This document shows, piece after piece, positions 53,671 through 62,548 of a DNA stretch of 64,000 nucleotides; position 1 is the first letter of the stretch; every line of letters begins with the position of its first letter. Source of the stretch: Noviherbaspirillum humi (lineage in GTDB: Bacteria > Pseudomonadota > Gammaproteobacteria > Burkholderiales > Burkholderiaceae_D); assembly GCF_900188095.1 (NCBI RefSeq), contig NZ_FZOT01000013.1, positions 62,001-126,000 of the forward strand, given 5' to 3'. The notes beneath the pieces were generated by a model. It did no database searches, was not told where the DNA came from, and was given only the letters and a program-made list of their open reading frames with translations. The position numbers were made by a program, and so were the translations under genes.

Positions 53671-54729
53671 ATGAAAATCGTCATTCTGCCGGGCGACGGC
53701 ATCGGCCCGGAAACCATGGACGTCACCGTCGGCGTGCTGGCCGCCGTCGACAGGCGTTTCGGCCTCGGGCTGGAACTGCAGCATGACATCGCCGGCCTGG
53801 ACAGCCTGAAGCGGCACGGCGCCACCGTCACCCCGGCCCTGCTGGAAAAGGTCAAGGCGGCCGACGGCCTGGTGCTCGGCCCGATGTCGACCTTCGAGAT
53901 GAAGGACGAGTCCAGGGGCGAGATCAATCCGTCGAAGTTCTTCCGCAAGAGCCTGGACCTGTTCGCCAACATCCGTCCGTCGCGTACCTATGACGGCCTG
54001 CCCACCAAGGTCAATCCCTTCGACCTGATCGTGGTGCGCGAAAACACGGAAGGCTTCTACGCCGATCGGAACATGGAGCAGGGCAACGGCGAGCTGCTGG
54101 TGACGAAGGACGTGGTCATCTCCATGCGCCGCATCACCCGCGAATGCTGCCTGCGCATCGCCGAATCGGCCTTCGCGCTGGCGGCTACCCGCAAGAAGCA
54201 TGTCTCCATCGTGCACAAGGCGAACGTGCTGAAGATCGGCGACGGCATGTTCATGGCATGCTGCCGCGAAATCGCCAGCCGTTATCCGGATGTCGTCGTG
54301 GACGACTACATCGTCGACGCGATGATGGCGCATGCGGTGCGCGCGCCGCAGAAATTCGATGTCATCGTCACCACCAACATGTTCGGCGACATCCTGTCCG
54401 ACCTGACGGCGGAGCTGTCGGGCAGCCTCGGCATGGGCGCTTCGCTCAATGCCGGCACCGAGCATGCCATGGCGCAGGCATCGCACGGCAGCGCGCCCGA
54501 CATCGCCGGCCGCAACGTCGCCAATCCCTTCTCGCTGGTGCTGTCGGCGGGCATGCTGCTGAACTGGTTCGGCCAGCGGCGGGGCGGCCGGAAGTTTGTC
54601 GACGCCTACGAGGCCATCGAACGCGGCGTGGCGGAGGCCATCGCTGCCGGGGAAGCCACGCGCGACGTCGGCGGCAGGCTCGGCACCCGGGAAACCGGCG
54701 CGGCGCTGATCGAGCGCCTTGCTCGATAG
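53671..54729 (+). CDS. Isocitrate/isopropylmalate dehydrogenase family enzyme (tartrate-dehydrogenase-like)
   Basis: 352 residues of the beta-decarboxylating dehydrogenase family: KIVILPGDGIGPETMDVTV at the N-terminus, VRENTEGFYADRN, and the metal site YIVDAMMAHAV followed by TNMFGDILSDLTAELSGSLG. The Asp residues of VDAM and DILSD hold the metal. The context of LysR, Bug and hydroxyacid genes favours oxidation of a 2-hydroxy dicarboxylate such as tartrate or a malate analogue. Housekeeping LeuB would be expected beside leuCD, which are absent. Exact substrate is open. Confidence 0.85.
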   Translation: MKIVILPGDGIGPETMDVTVGVLAAVDRRFGLGLELQHDIAGLDSLKRHGATVTPALLEKVKAADGLVLGPMSTFEMKDESRGEINPSKFFRKSLDLFANIRPSRTYDGLPTKVNPFDLIVVRENTEGFYADRNMEQGNGELLVTKDVVISMRRITRECCLRIAESAFALAATRKKHVSIVHKANVLKIGDGMFMACCREIASRYPDVVVDDYIVDAMMAHAVRAPQKFDVIVTTNMFGDILSDLTAELSGSLGMGASLNAGTEHAMAQASHGSAPDIAGRNVANPFSLVLSAGMLLNWFGQRRGGRKFVDAYEAIERGVAEAIAAGEATRDVGGRLGTRETGAALIERLAR

Positions 54730-54732
54730 CAG

Positions 54733-55614
54733 TCAGGCGCTGCGCCGGTCGCCGCCGTTGCCGGTGGCGGCAAGCAAATCCTCGAACGCCCGGCCATAGG
54801 GCGATTGCGTCGGCCACAGCATTCCGATGCGCCGCTTCGGCGACTCCCCGCCGACGGCGATGCCGACCACGCCCGGCGGCAGCGGCGCTGCCCGTGACCA
54901 GTCGGGCACCAGCGACACCCCCAGTCCGCAGCCGACCAGGGCCACGATGCCGTCCAGCGCATCCAGCTCGAAGCGCTGCTTGGGCTGTATCCCGTGCTGC
55001 TGCAGGAACTGGTCCGCCGGCGAGCCGCCCCAGTTGCGGCGGTCGTAGCGGATCAGCGGCATCTCCGCCAGCAGCTGCAAGGGATCGCGGCCGGCAAGGC
55101 TGCGCGGCGCCAGCACGATCAGCGGTTCCTCCCGCAGGGTGCGCCAGGTCAGGGATTTCGGAATGGCGAAGGGCGGCGCCACCATCACCGCCGCATCCAG
55201 CTTGTCATGCAGTACCTGATGGTAGAGGTCGCGCGAGACGCCGACCTCGATATAGGCGTCGACGCCGGGATGGCGCTCCACCAGGGCCGACAGCATGGGC
55301 GGCAGCAAGCCGGTGGCCGCGGTGGAGATGGCGCCCAGCCGCAGGCCGCCCACCATCCCTTCACCCAGCGTGGCGGCATGCAGCTCGCGCACTTCCTGCT
55401 GGAACTGGCGGGCCCGGGCGAGCAGCCGGGCGCCGCTCTCGGTGAGGCGCACCGTGCGCCCCGAGCGCACGATCAGCCGGGTGGAAAAGTCCCGTTCCAG
55501 CACATGGATGCGCTGGGCCAGCGCGGTCGGCGTCAGGTTCAGGCGGCGCGACGCTTCCGCCATCGAGCCGCATTCGGCGATGGCGACGAAACTGTCGATG
55601 TAGCTGGTTTCCAT
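54733..55614 (-). CDS. LysR-family transcriptional regulator
   Basis: 293 residues. Winged helix at 1-60 (IDSFVAIAECGSMAEASRRL, then AQRIHVLERDFSTRLIVR) and effector domain from about 88. ATG 55614 (METSYIDSF) is the family-type start; the frame runs far upstream without signals. It is convergent with the dehydrogenase gene (3 bases between stops) and divergent from the RraA-type gene at 55765, its likely target together with the downstream oxidase and TRAP genes. Confidence 0.9.
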   Translation of the reverse strand: METSYIDSFVAIAECGSMAEASRRLNLTPTALAQRIHVLERDFSTRLIVRSGRTVRLTESGARLLARARQFQQEVRELHAATLGEGMVGGLRLGAISTAATGLLPPMLSALVERHPGVDAYIEVGVSRDLYHQVLHDKLDAAVMVAPPFAIPKSLTWRTLREEPLIVLAPRSLAGRDPLQLLAEMPLIRYDRRNWGGSPADQFLQQHGIQPKQRFELDALDGIVALVGCGLGVSLVPDWSRAAPLPPGVVGIAVGGESPKRRIGMLWPTQSPYGRAFEDLLAATGNGGDRRSA

Positions 55615-55687
55615 GGCGGTCTCCGGGAATGAACTTTTTGTTCTGTTTGAAGCTACAAAAATAAAATTGTGCGGGTATTGCTTCAGC

Positions 55688-55714
55688 TTGACAATGAGAC
55701 TTGTCCAATAATCA
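55688..55714 (+). promoter_or_regulatory. Possible promoter of the RraA/oxidase operon
   Basis: A consensus -35 TTGACA (55688-55693) is followed 15 bases later by TAATCA (55709-55714). The spacing is short of optimum, as seen at activator-dependent LysR targets. It lies in the divergent gap, about 50 bases before the RraA-type gene. Confidence 0.35.
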
Positions 55715-55764
55715 AGGCGGCTTTCCGATTCCGCTGAAGCCGTCCACTCCAGAGGAGACATGCG

Positions 55765-56487
55765 ATGGGCGTCGAACCGATTCCAATGCAAGCCGAGGTC
55801 ATCCAGGCGCTGGCCAACGTGACCACCGCCACCCTCACCACCGTGCTGCTCAAGAAAGGGCTGCGCAATGTCTGGATGCGCGGCGCCATGCCGCTCAAGC
55901 CGGGCCAGCCGCGCATCATCGGCCGCGCCTTCACCCTGCGCTTCGTGCCGGCGCGGGAAGACCTGGCGACGCCGGCCTCCTGGGGCGCGCCGATCTCCAC
56001 CCGGGCGGCAATCGAAGCCATGCCCGAGGGCTGCATTGCGGTGGTCGATGCCATGGGCGTGGCCGATGCCGGCATCTTCGGCGACATCCTGTGCGCGCGC
56101 ATGGAGAAGCGCGGCGTGGCGGCCCTGGTGACGGACGGCGTGGTGCGCGACGTGGCCGGCGTGCTCGGCACCGGCTTGCCGGTCTGGTGCCAGGGCGTGG
56201 CGGCGCCGCCCTCGGTGGCAGGCCTGACCTTCGTCGGCTGGCAGGAACCGATCGGCTGCGGCGGCGTGGCGGTGTTCCCGAATGATGTGGTGGTGATCGA
56301 TACCGACGGCGCAGTGCTGATTCCCGCCGCCATGCTGGACGAGGTGGTCGCCATGGCGGTGGAGCAGGAAAGGCTGGAGGCCTGGATCATGGAACAGGTC
56401 AACGCCGGCCAGAAATTGCCGGGCCTGTATCCGCCGGACGCGGAGAACAAGGCGCGCTACGAAGCATGGGCACGCGATCGGCGCTGA
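55765..56487 (+). CDS. RraA-family protein, probable 4-hydroxy-4-methyl-2-oxoglutarate-type aldolase
   Basis: 240 residues. The RraA/HMG-aldolase fold is recognised by GVADAGIFGDILCARMEKRG and ALVTDGVVRDVAG, whose Arg-Asp pair binds substrate and metal, and by LPVWCQG. Divalent-metal aldolases of this type split 4-hydroxy-2-oxo acids to pyruvate and a second oxo acid. The true RNase-E regulator RraA is shorter (about 160 residues). It is followed after 46 bases by a flavin hydroxyacid oxidase, so both probably act on an imported hydroxy acid. Confidence 0.85.
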   Translation: MGVEPIPMQAEVIQALANVTTATLTTVLLKKGLRNVWMRGAMPLKPGQPRIIGRAFTLRFVPAREDLATPASWGAPISTRAAIEAMPEGCIAVVDAMGVADAGIFGDILCARMEKRGVAALVTDGVVRDVAGVLGTGLPVWCQGVAAPPSVAGLTFVGWQEPIGCGGVAVFPNDVVVIDTDGAVLIPAAMLDEVVAMAVEQERLEAWIMEQVNAGQKLPGLYPPDAENKARYEAWARDRR

Positions 56488-56533
56488 TGCCTGCGGGATA
56501 CATGCGGAAAACCGGAAAGCGCAGGCGCAAGCC

Positions 56534-57838
56534 ATGACGATGGACCCCGCCGAGACCCGCATCGACACCGCCGCCGGCGCGGCGGCGGCGAGCCCGCTTG
56601 CCGCGCCGCGCCGCCTGCGTCGCCTGCTGTCGCTGGACGACTTCGAACCTGCCGCCAGGCGCCACCTGCCGCGGCCGGTGTTCGGCTACATGGTGGCCGC
56701 CGCCGAAACTCGCCGCTCGCTGCATGCCAACCGCAGCGCCTTCGCCGATTACGAATTCCTGCCCCGGGTGCTGGTGGACGTCTCGGGCCGCACCCAGGAA
56801 ACCAATCTGTTCGGCCAGCGCTACGCCTCGCCGTTCGGTCTGGCGCCGCTGGGGCTGAGTGCGCTGTCGACCTATCGCGGCGATCTCGTCATGGCGGCCG
56901 CGGCGGCGCGGGCGGGCGTGCCGATGATCATGAGCGGCTCCTCGCTGATCCCGATGGAGCAGGTGGCCGCCCAGGCGCCGGATGCGTGGTTTCAAGCCTA
57001 TCTTCCGGGCGACGAGGCGGGCATCGAGGCCTTGATCGATCGGGTGATCCGGGCCGGCTTCCGCACCCTGGTGCTGACGGTGGATACGCAGGTGCCGCCG
57101 AATCCCGAGAACACCGCCCGCATGGGCTTCTCGGCGCCGCTGCGGCCGAGCGCGCGCCTGGCCTGGGATGGATTGATTCGTCCGCGCTGGTTGTTCGGCA
57201 CCTTCCTGCGCACGCTGCTGCTGCACGGCCTGCCGCATTTCGAGAACAACTACGCCACCCGCGGCGCGCCCATCCTCTCCGGCTCGGTGCTGCGCGACTT
57301 TTCCGAGCGCGGCCATCTAAGCTGGCGGCATTTCGCGCAGGTAAGAAAGCAATGGCCGGGCAAGCTGGTGCTCAAGGGCGTCCTGCGCGTCGAGGATGCC
57401 TGCATTGCGCGGGACGCCGGCGCCGACGGCATCATCGTCTCCAACCATGGCGGCCGCCAGCTCGACGGCGCGATCGCGCCGCTGCGGATGCTGCCGGACA
57501 TCGCCAATGCCTGTGCCGACCTGCCGGTGATGCTGGACGGCGGCGTCAGGCGCGGCACCGATGTGCTGAAGGCTTTGGCGCTGGGCGCGCGCATGGTGTT
57601 CGTCGGCCGGCCGTTCGGCTATGCCGCCGCGATCGGCGGCGAGGCGGGAGTGCGCCATGCGATCGGCCTGCTGGCGAAGGAGGTGTCGCGCGACATGGCG
57701 ATGCTGGGCTTGCGCTCGCTGGAGGAAATCCGCGCGGCGGACATCCTGCGCCCGTGCCGGCCGGCAGGGCGGCGCGAAGGGATGACGGAGCATGAAGCGC
57801 ATGATCCGGCATTGACGCAAGCCGCCGGCGCGGATTGA
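56534..57838 (+). CDS. FMN-dependent alpha-hydroxyacid oxidase/dehydrogenase (LldD-like)
   Basis: 434 residues. The beta-barrel flavin enzyme shows YEFLPRVLVDVS, PFGLAPLGLSALS, the active-site His-Arg in SNHGGRQLDGA, and the FMN-phosphate loop DGGVRRGTDVLKALALGA then VGRPFGYA. It oxidises L-2-hydroxy acids such as lactate or mandelate to 2-oxo acids. A 30-residue Ala/Pro-rich N-terminal extension precedes the domain, so the true start may lie a little further in. In one run with the RraA-type gene and the TRAP genes. Confidence 0.88.
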   Translation: MTMDPAETRIDTAAGAAAASPLAAPRRLRRLLSLDDFEPAARRHLPRPVFGYMVAAAETRRSLHANRSAFADYEFLPRVLVDVSGRTQETNLFGQRYASPFGLAPLGLSALSTYRGDLVMAAAAARAGVPMIMSGSSLIPMEQVAAQAPDAWFQAYLPGDEAGIEALIDRVIRAGFRTLVLTVDTQVPPNPENTARMGFSAPLRPSARLAWDGLIRPRWLFGTFLRTLLLHGLPHFENNYATRGAPILSGSVLRDFSERGHLSWRHFAQVRKQWPGKLVLKGVLRVEDACIARDAGADGIIVSNHGGRQLDGAIAPLRMLPDIANACADLPVMLDGGVRRGTDVLKALALGARMVFVGRPFGYAAAIGGEAGVRHAIGLLAKEVSRDMAMLGLRSLEEIRAADILRPCRPAGRREGMTEHEAHDPALTQAAGAD

Positions 57839-57862
57839 TCGATGTCCTGTTTCATGCTTTCG

Positions 57863-57891
57863 TTCAATGTTGGGGTTGGATAGCGTATTAT
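57863..57891 (+). promoter_or_regulatory. Candidate sigma-70 promoter of the TAXI-TRAP operon
   Basis: TTCAAT (57863-57868) and TATTAT (57886-57891) are spaced by 17 bases; the -10 matches consensus at 5 of 6 positions, the -35 only weakly. It lies 25 bases after the oxidase gene. Confidence 0.4.
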
Positions 57892-57934
57892 CATCCCACG
57901 CACAAAAAAGAAGTTGGAAGGAGACAAGTCAGAC

Positions 57935-58033
57935 ATGGTTACCACGACCGACCCTCGCCCCGGCTCGCGCGCGCATCCGCGCCGCGGCACGACGCGTCCC
58001 CCGGCTGCATCGACCGGACACGGCCCGGCCTGA
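57935..58033 (+). CDS. Possible 32-codon leader ORF before the TAXI gene
   Basis: ATG 57935 is preceded by GGAAGGAGACAAGTCAGAC, a strong ribosome-binding site with about 10 bases spacing, and the frame closes at TGA 58031-58033. The peptide is Arg/Pro/Thr-rich with no known motif. It could be a regulatory leader, the stump of a lost gene, or chance. Confidence 0.3.
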   Translation: MVTTTDPRPGSRAHPRRGTTRPPAASTGHGPA

Positions 58034-58155
58034 ACGCCGGCGCCGCCGCGCCTTCTTCCCGGCTTCACATCCCTCACGCTTCATTGGTTCGCAGCTTGGT
58101 TTGCCACGCATATGCAGCAAAGCAGTTCATCCGATTCATCACGAGAGGAGCAGAC

Positions 58156-59115
58156 ATGAAACGCCACTTAATACGCGCCTGGATCGCCATCATGGCGCTG
58201 GGCCTGTGCGCTGTCGCGGCAGCGCAGAACATTTCCATCGCCACCGGCGGCACCGGCGGGGTCTACTACCCGCTGGGCGGCGGCCTGGCGCAGGTGCTGT
58301 CGAAATACGTGCCCGGCATGCAGGCCACCGCCGAGGTCACCGGCGGCTCGGTGGACAACCTGAAGCTGGTCGGCACCGGCAAGCCCTATGTCGGCTTCTC
58401 CATGGCCGACGCGGCGCAGGATGCGATACGGGGCGAGGACAAGTTCAAGTCGGGCAAGGTGCCGGTACGCACCCTGGCGGTGCTGTATCCGAACCGCATG
58501 CATCTGGTGACGGTGGAAGGGCGCGGCATCAACAAGCTGGCCGATCTCAAGGGCAAGCACATTTCCACCGGATCGCCGGGCAGCGCCACCGAGGTGATGG
58601 CCTTCCGCATCCTGGAAGCGGCCGGCATGGACAAAGACAAGGACGTGAAGCGCGAGCGCCTGTCGGTGGCCGAGTCGGTGAACGCGATCAAGGACAACAA
58701 GATCGATGCCTTCTTCTGGGTCGGCGGCCTGCCGACGGCGGCGGTGACTGACCTGGCCAATACCCCGGGCACCAAGATCAAGATGATCGACCATGCCGAG
58801 ACCGTGCCCGCCATGAACAAGAAGTACGGCAACCTGTATGTCGAGGACACCATCCCGAAGTCAGCCTACAAGGGCATGGACAGCGACAACAAGCAGGCGA
58901 CGGTGATGAACATCCTGGTCGCCAACGCCAACATGGATGACAAGACCGCCTACAACATCGTCAAGGTCCTGTTCGAGAAGCGCGACGAGATCATCGCGGT
59001 GCACAAGGAAGCGGAAAACTTCAAGCTCGAGAACCAGAAGGCGGCCGCCACGCCGGTGCCCTTCCATCCGGGCGCGGCGAAGTATTTCGCCGAAAAAGGC
59101 GTGAAGATGAACTGA
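58156..59115 (+). CDS. TAXI-family TRAP transporter substrate-binding protein
   Basis: 319 residues, periplasmic. Signal peptide to about residue 23 (cleaved after AVAAAQ). The mature part opens ISIATGGTGGVYYPLGGGLA, the hallmark of TAXI proteins, and continues with KHISTGSPGSATEVMAFRIL. TAXI systems import dicarboxylates or amino acids with a sodium gradient. AGAGGAG lies 7 bases before ATG 58156; in-frame sequence further upstream is not coding. The fused permease follows. Confidence 0.93.
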   Translation: MKRHLIRAWIAIMALGLCAVAAAQNISIATGGTGGVYYPLGGGLAQVLSKYVPGMQATAEVTGGSVDNLKLVGTGKPYVGFSMADAAQDAIRGEDKFKSGKVPVRTLAVLYPNRMHLVTVEGRGINKLADLKGKHISTGSPGSATEVMAFRILEAAGMDKDKDVKRERLSVAESVNAIKDNKIDAFFWVGGLPTAAVTDLANTPGTKIKMIDHAETVPAMNKKYGNLYVEDTIPKSAYKGMDSDNKQATVMNILVANANMDDKTAYNIVKVLFEKRDEIIAVHKEAENFKLENQKAAATPVPFHPGAAKYFAEKGVKMN

Positions 59116-59207
59116 TGTGCAGCCTCGCCGTTCCTGGTTGGGAGCGGCGGACTTGCAGCAGCCGGCGTGCGCCACCGCACGCCGTGGACAGGCTTGGAGA
59201 AAGCATC

Positions 59208-61268
59208 ATGAGCGCAGCAAGCGGAGCGGGAACAGGAACGGGATCACCATCGGAAGCGCAGCCGGTCATCAGCGATGAGGCGATGCGCAAGGTGGAGCAG
59301 TACATCGAGGAAGAGGAGGGCGCGGCCAACCGCATGCGCGGATGGCTGGGCGGCTTCCTGACCCTGGTGGCGGTGGTGATGTCGCTGTTCCATCTCTACG
59401 CCGCCTACGCCATCGTGCCGACCCAGGTGCTGCGGGAGGTCCACGTCGCCTTCGTGCTGTTCCTTTCCTTCCTCATGTTCCCGATAGCGAAGCGCTTCCG
59501 CCACCGCATCATGTGGTGGGACTGGCTCGCGGCGGCCCTGTCGGTGGCCATCGTGGTGTACGCCGTCATGGGCGGCGACGACTTCACCGACCGTAACACC
59601 GTGCCCGAAACCTGGGACATCGTCTTCGGCACGGCGCTCGTGCTGCTGGTGCTAGAAGCCATGCGCCGCACCACCGGCTGGATCATGCCGGTGGTGACCC
59701 TCTGCTTCCTGCTCTATGCGCTGTTCGGCGCCTACCTGCCGCAGCCCTGGACCCACAAGGGTTACGAGATCGGCCGGCTGGTGGGGCAGATGTACATGAC
59801 GCTGGAAGGCATCTTCGGCGTGGCGGTGGACGTGTCGTCGTCGCTGATCATCCTGTTCACCATCTTCGGCGCCTTCCTGCAGTTCTCCAACGCCGGCAAG
59901 TTCTACATCGATTTCTCGTTCTCCGCCATGGGCGGCAAGCCCACCGGCGCCGGGCGCACCGTGGTGCTGGCTTCCTTCCTGCTCGGCGGCCCGTCCGGTT
60001 CCGGCGTCGCCACCACCGTCACCCTCGGCTCGGTCGCCTGGCCGATGCTGGCCAAGGTCGGCTACGAGCGCAATGCCGCCGGCGGCCTGCTCGCCGCCGG
60101 CGGGCTCGGTGCCATCATCTCGCCGCCGGTGCTGGGCGCGGCCGCCTTCCTGATCGCCGAGTTCCTGAAGATTTCCTACCTCGACGTGCTGCTGATGGCC
60201 GCCATTCCGACGGTGCTGTTCTACCTGGCGCTGTTCCTGATGGTGGAAATCGACGCCCGCAAGTACGGCATGAAGGACGTCGCCTTCGACAAGGTGGACT
60301 CGGTCTGGAACCTGGCCCGCCGCTACTGGTTTCACTTCGTCTCGCTGATCTCGATCATCGTCTTCATGATGCTCGGCTATTCGCCCATCCTGTCGGTATT
60401 CTGGGCGACGATCGTCACCTTCCTGGTCAGCTTCCTGCGCGCCGACTCCACCCTCCTGCCGCGCGACCTGCTGCGCGGCGGCGGGTTCTGGCGCAAGCTG
60501 GCGCAATCCAAGCTGGTGAAGGCGCTCGAAGCCGGTTCCACCGGCATGCTGAACGTGGGCACCACCTGCGCCGGCGCCGGCCTCATCGTCGGCGTGGTCA
60601 CGCTCACCGGCCTCGGCCTCAAGTTCAGCTCCATCGTGATCAACTACGCCGGCGGCTCGCTGCTGCTGACCACCATCTACACGGCGCTGGTGGTGTGGAT
60701 CGTCGGCCTGGCGGTGCCGGTGACGGCCAGCTACATCATCTGCGCGGTGATCGCCGCGCCGGCCCTCACCAAGCTCGGCGTGCCGGACTTTGCCGCCCAC
60801 ATGTTCATCTTCTATTATGCGGTGCTGTCCGAAGTGTCGCCGCCGACGGCGCTGTCGCCCTTCGCCGCTTCCGCCATCACCGGCGGCGATCCCTACAAGA
60901 CGACGATGCAGTGCTGGAAGTACACCGTGCCGGCCTTCCTGCTGCCGTTCATGTTCGTGCTCGACCCGAGCGGGCAGGGCCTGCTGCTGATGGGTTCCAC
61001 CAAGGCGCTGGCCAATGCGAACTGGCTGTCGATCGCGGAAGTCACGGTCACCGCCGCCATCGGCATCGCCGCCATCGCCGCCGGCTTCCAAGGCTGGATG
61101 TGGCTGCGCACCACGCTGGTGGAGCGCATCATGCTGATCGTCGCCGGCTTCGCGCTGGTCTATCCCGGCGTCGTGGCCGATATCGTGGGATTCGGCCTGG
61201 TGATCGTGGCGGTGGCGATGCAGTTCCTGCGCGGACGCGGACTGCCGGCGCGCACCGGAGCGCGGTAA
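59208..61268 (+). CDS. TRAP transporter fused permease (DctQ-DctM type)
   Basis: 686 residues with about sixteen or more membrane helices. A cytoplasmic N-terminus of about 45 residues (IEEEEGAANRMRG) is followed by a small DctQ-like part and the large DctM-like part, seen in GPSGSGVATTVTLGSVAWP, LLAAGGLGAIISPPVLGAAA and a second repeat TCAGAGLIVGVVTLTGLGLK. Fused permeases are the rule for TAXI-type TRAP systems. GGAGA precedes ATG 59208. With the binding protein it forms a complete secondary importer, probably for the acid used by the RraA-type and oxidase enzymes. Confidence 0.92.
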   Translation: MSAASGAGTGTGSPSEAQPVISDEAMRKVEQYIEEEEGAANRMRGWLGGFLTLVAVVMSLFHLYAAYAIVPTQVLREVHVAFVLFLSFLMFPIAKRFRHRIMWWDWLAAALSVAIVVYAVMGGDDFTDRNTVPETWDIVFGTALVLLVLEAMRRTTGWIMPVVTLCFLLYALFGAYLPQPWTHKGYEIGRLVGQMYMTLEGIFGVAVDVSSSLIILFTIFGAFLQFSNAGKFYIDFSFSAMGGKPTGAGRTVVLASFLLGGPSGSGVATTVTLGSVAWPMLAKVGYERNAAGGLLAAGGLGAIISPPVLGAAAFLIAEFLKISYLDVLLMAAIPTVLFYLALFLMVEIDARKYGMKDVAFDKVDSVWNLARRYWFHFVSLISIIVFMMLGYSPILSVFWATIVTFLVSFLRADSTLLPRDLLRGGGFWRKLAQSKLVKALEAGSTGMLNVGTTCAGAGLIVGVVTLTGLGLKFSSIVINYAGGSLLLTTIYTALVVWIVGLAVPVTASYIICAVIAAPALTKLGVPDFAAHMFIFYYAVLSEVSPPTALSPFAASAITGGDPYKTTMQCWKYTVPAFLLPFMFVLDPSGQGLLLMGSTKALANANWLSIAEVTVTAAIGIAAIAAGFQGWMWLRTTLVERIMLIVAGFALVYPGVVADIVGFGLVIVAVAMQFLRGRGLPARTGAR

Positions 61269-61566
61269 GGAAGAGCGGCGCTAAAGGCCAGGCAGCTGAC
61301 GTTCCGTATCGAATTTGCTGCTCTCGAAATGACAGTCCTCCGGCACTGTCAGCCTTTGTCGGGGATGGCTCGTCCCCCAGTACAGCGGAAAAACTTCCAT
61401 AGCGGTCTTGCCACTCGCCCGCCATGTGGACAATACCTGCCTTGCTTGGTGGGTCTGTTCAGGATTGGTGGAAATCGTCTGCCAGCGAACCATCCTGCCT
61501 TACTGGCGGATCCCTCCAATGTCGGCTACCGCCGGAAAAGCGGTCATTATTACGCCTGCAAACGAA
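61269..61566. other. Region between the TRAP operon and the efflux-gene remnant
   Basis: About 300 bases with frames on both strands but none with domain or start evidence. Together with the next feature it looks like decayed sequence. Confidence 0.4.
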
Positions 61567-61935
61567 TCGGTTGTGGATCGATCCGGTCAGCAGCCTGGTG
61601 ATCTCGCTTTTGGTGATCATCGGGAATTAGGCATTGCTGCGCGAATCGGCCAGGCTGGCGCTGCACGCGGTGCCGAACGGCATTGGCGCCGACCAGGTCG
61701 ACGCCCATCTGGCTTCGGTCGACGGCGTGGCCGAAGTGCATGAACTGCATGTCTGGGGATTGAGCACTACCGACACTGCCTTGACCGCGCACTTGGTCTT
61801 TCCAGGTGGCTATCCGGATGACGATGCCCGAGTCGCCATCAGTGAGCAGTTACGCAAGCGACTCAACATCGGTCACTCCACCATTCAAATCAAAATGGAA
61901 AAGCCCGGGGCACGCCTGCGAACTGGCGCCGCCCG
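61567..61935 (+). pseudogene. C-terminal remnant of a cation-diffusion-facilitator (CzcD/DmeF-like) gene
   Basis: In one frame the translation reads LWIDPVSSLVISLLVIIGN, an in-frame TAG at 61628-61630, then ALLRESARLALHAVPNGIGA, VHELHVWGLSTTDTALTAHL and STIQIKME. These are the last membrane helix and the cytoplasmic metal-sensing domain of CDF efflux proteins (Zn/Co/Cd). The first four or five membrane helices are missing, and the frame runs on past the normal end into the antisense of the next gene. Clearly a non-functional fragment, probably left by a deletion next to the copper-storage gene. Confidence 0.8.
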
Positions 61936-61968
61936 AGACGTTACAGCCAAGTCACACCAGGTGGCGCC

Positions 61969-62304
61969 TTACATCCGTTCGCAACTGTCGGCGCATTGGC
62001 GACATACCTGGGCACACTGCTTCATCTTGCCGTCGGGATCAGGGTGGCCCTCACATAGCGCCGCGCACGCACGACAAATTTCGGCGCACTCCTTGGCCAA
62101 ATGAGCGGCATGGGGCGAGCGGCGCGCCATGAAATCGGCATGTAGTCCGCACATCTGCGCACAATCCAGCAACGCCACCAAGTGCTTGGCCTCACTATGC
62201 GGATGGCCGCCGTGCAGCACATGGGCAGCGGTTTCGGTACATACCCGGTGGCAATCCATGCAGTTGCTGATGCATTTCTGCATGTCATTGGTCATGGCGT
62301 CCAT
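61969..62304 (-). CDS. Four-helix-bundle copper-binding (Csp-like) protein
   Basis: 111 residues with 14 cysteines spaced along four helices (CISNCMDCHRVC, LLDCAQMC, ECAEICRACAALC, QCAQVCRQCADSC). This is the pattern of Csp3-type cytosolic copper storage proteins, which fill the helix-bundle core with Cu(I). There is no signal peptide, so it acts in the cytosol. AAGGAG lies 5-6 bases before ATG 62304. A promoter-like element with an internal palindrome lies at 62368-62399. Confidence 0.9.
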   Translation of the reverse strand: MDAMTNDMQKCISNCMDCHRVCTETAAHVLHGGHPHSEAKHLVALLDCAQMCGLHADFMARRSPHAAHLAKECAEICRACAALCEGHPDPDGKMKQCAQVCRQCADSCERM

Positions 62305-62367
62305 ATTTCTCCTTGGTTGTCAGTCACCCAGACTATGTGACTTGGAGAGCACCGGTGTTGATAAGTT

Positions 62368-62399
62368 TTTATCGGCTAGGGCAAAATTTTTGCTGTCAA
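62368..62399 (-). promoter_or_regulatory. Candidate MerR-type promoter/operator of the copper-storage gene
   Basis: On the minus strand, a perfect TTGACA (62399-62394) is followed by a 13-base palindrome (GCAAAAATTTTGC, 62393-62381) and GATAAA (62373-62368) with a 20-base spacer. A consensus -35 with an over-long spacer holding dyad symmetry is the layout of MerR/CueR-controlled metal promoters. The start codon lies 64 bases downstream. Confidence 0.45.
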
Positions 62400-62548
62400 G
62401 CACCGCTCGTTCTGAAAGGAAAACGGGGCCGGACTCTCATCCAAAAGCAGGCTTTTTTCGCTATTGCTCAATTGTCGGCTTCTAGCGGAAAGCGGCCACC
62501 ACCAACAATCGGCTAGAAAGAACGAGGTCGGCAAGCCGTAATGAAAAC

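Larger units (their letters stand above)
57839..58155. other. Leader region of the TAXI-TRAP operon
   Basis: 317 bases. It carries a candidate promoter (57863-57891) and, behind a strong GGAAGGAGA site, a 32-codon open frame at 57935-58033 (starts MVTTTDPRPGSRAHPRR). No other gene. Confidence 0.45.
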
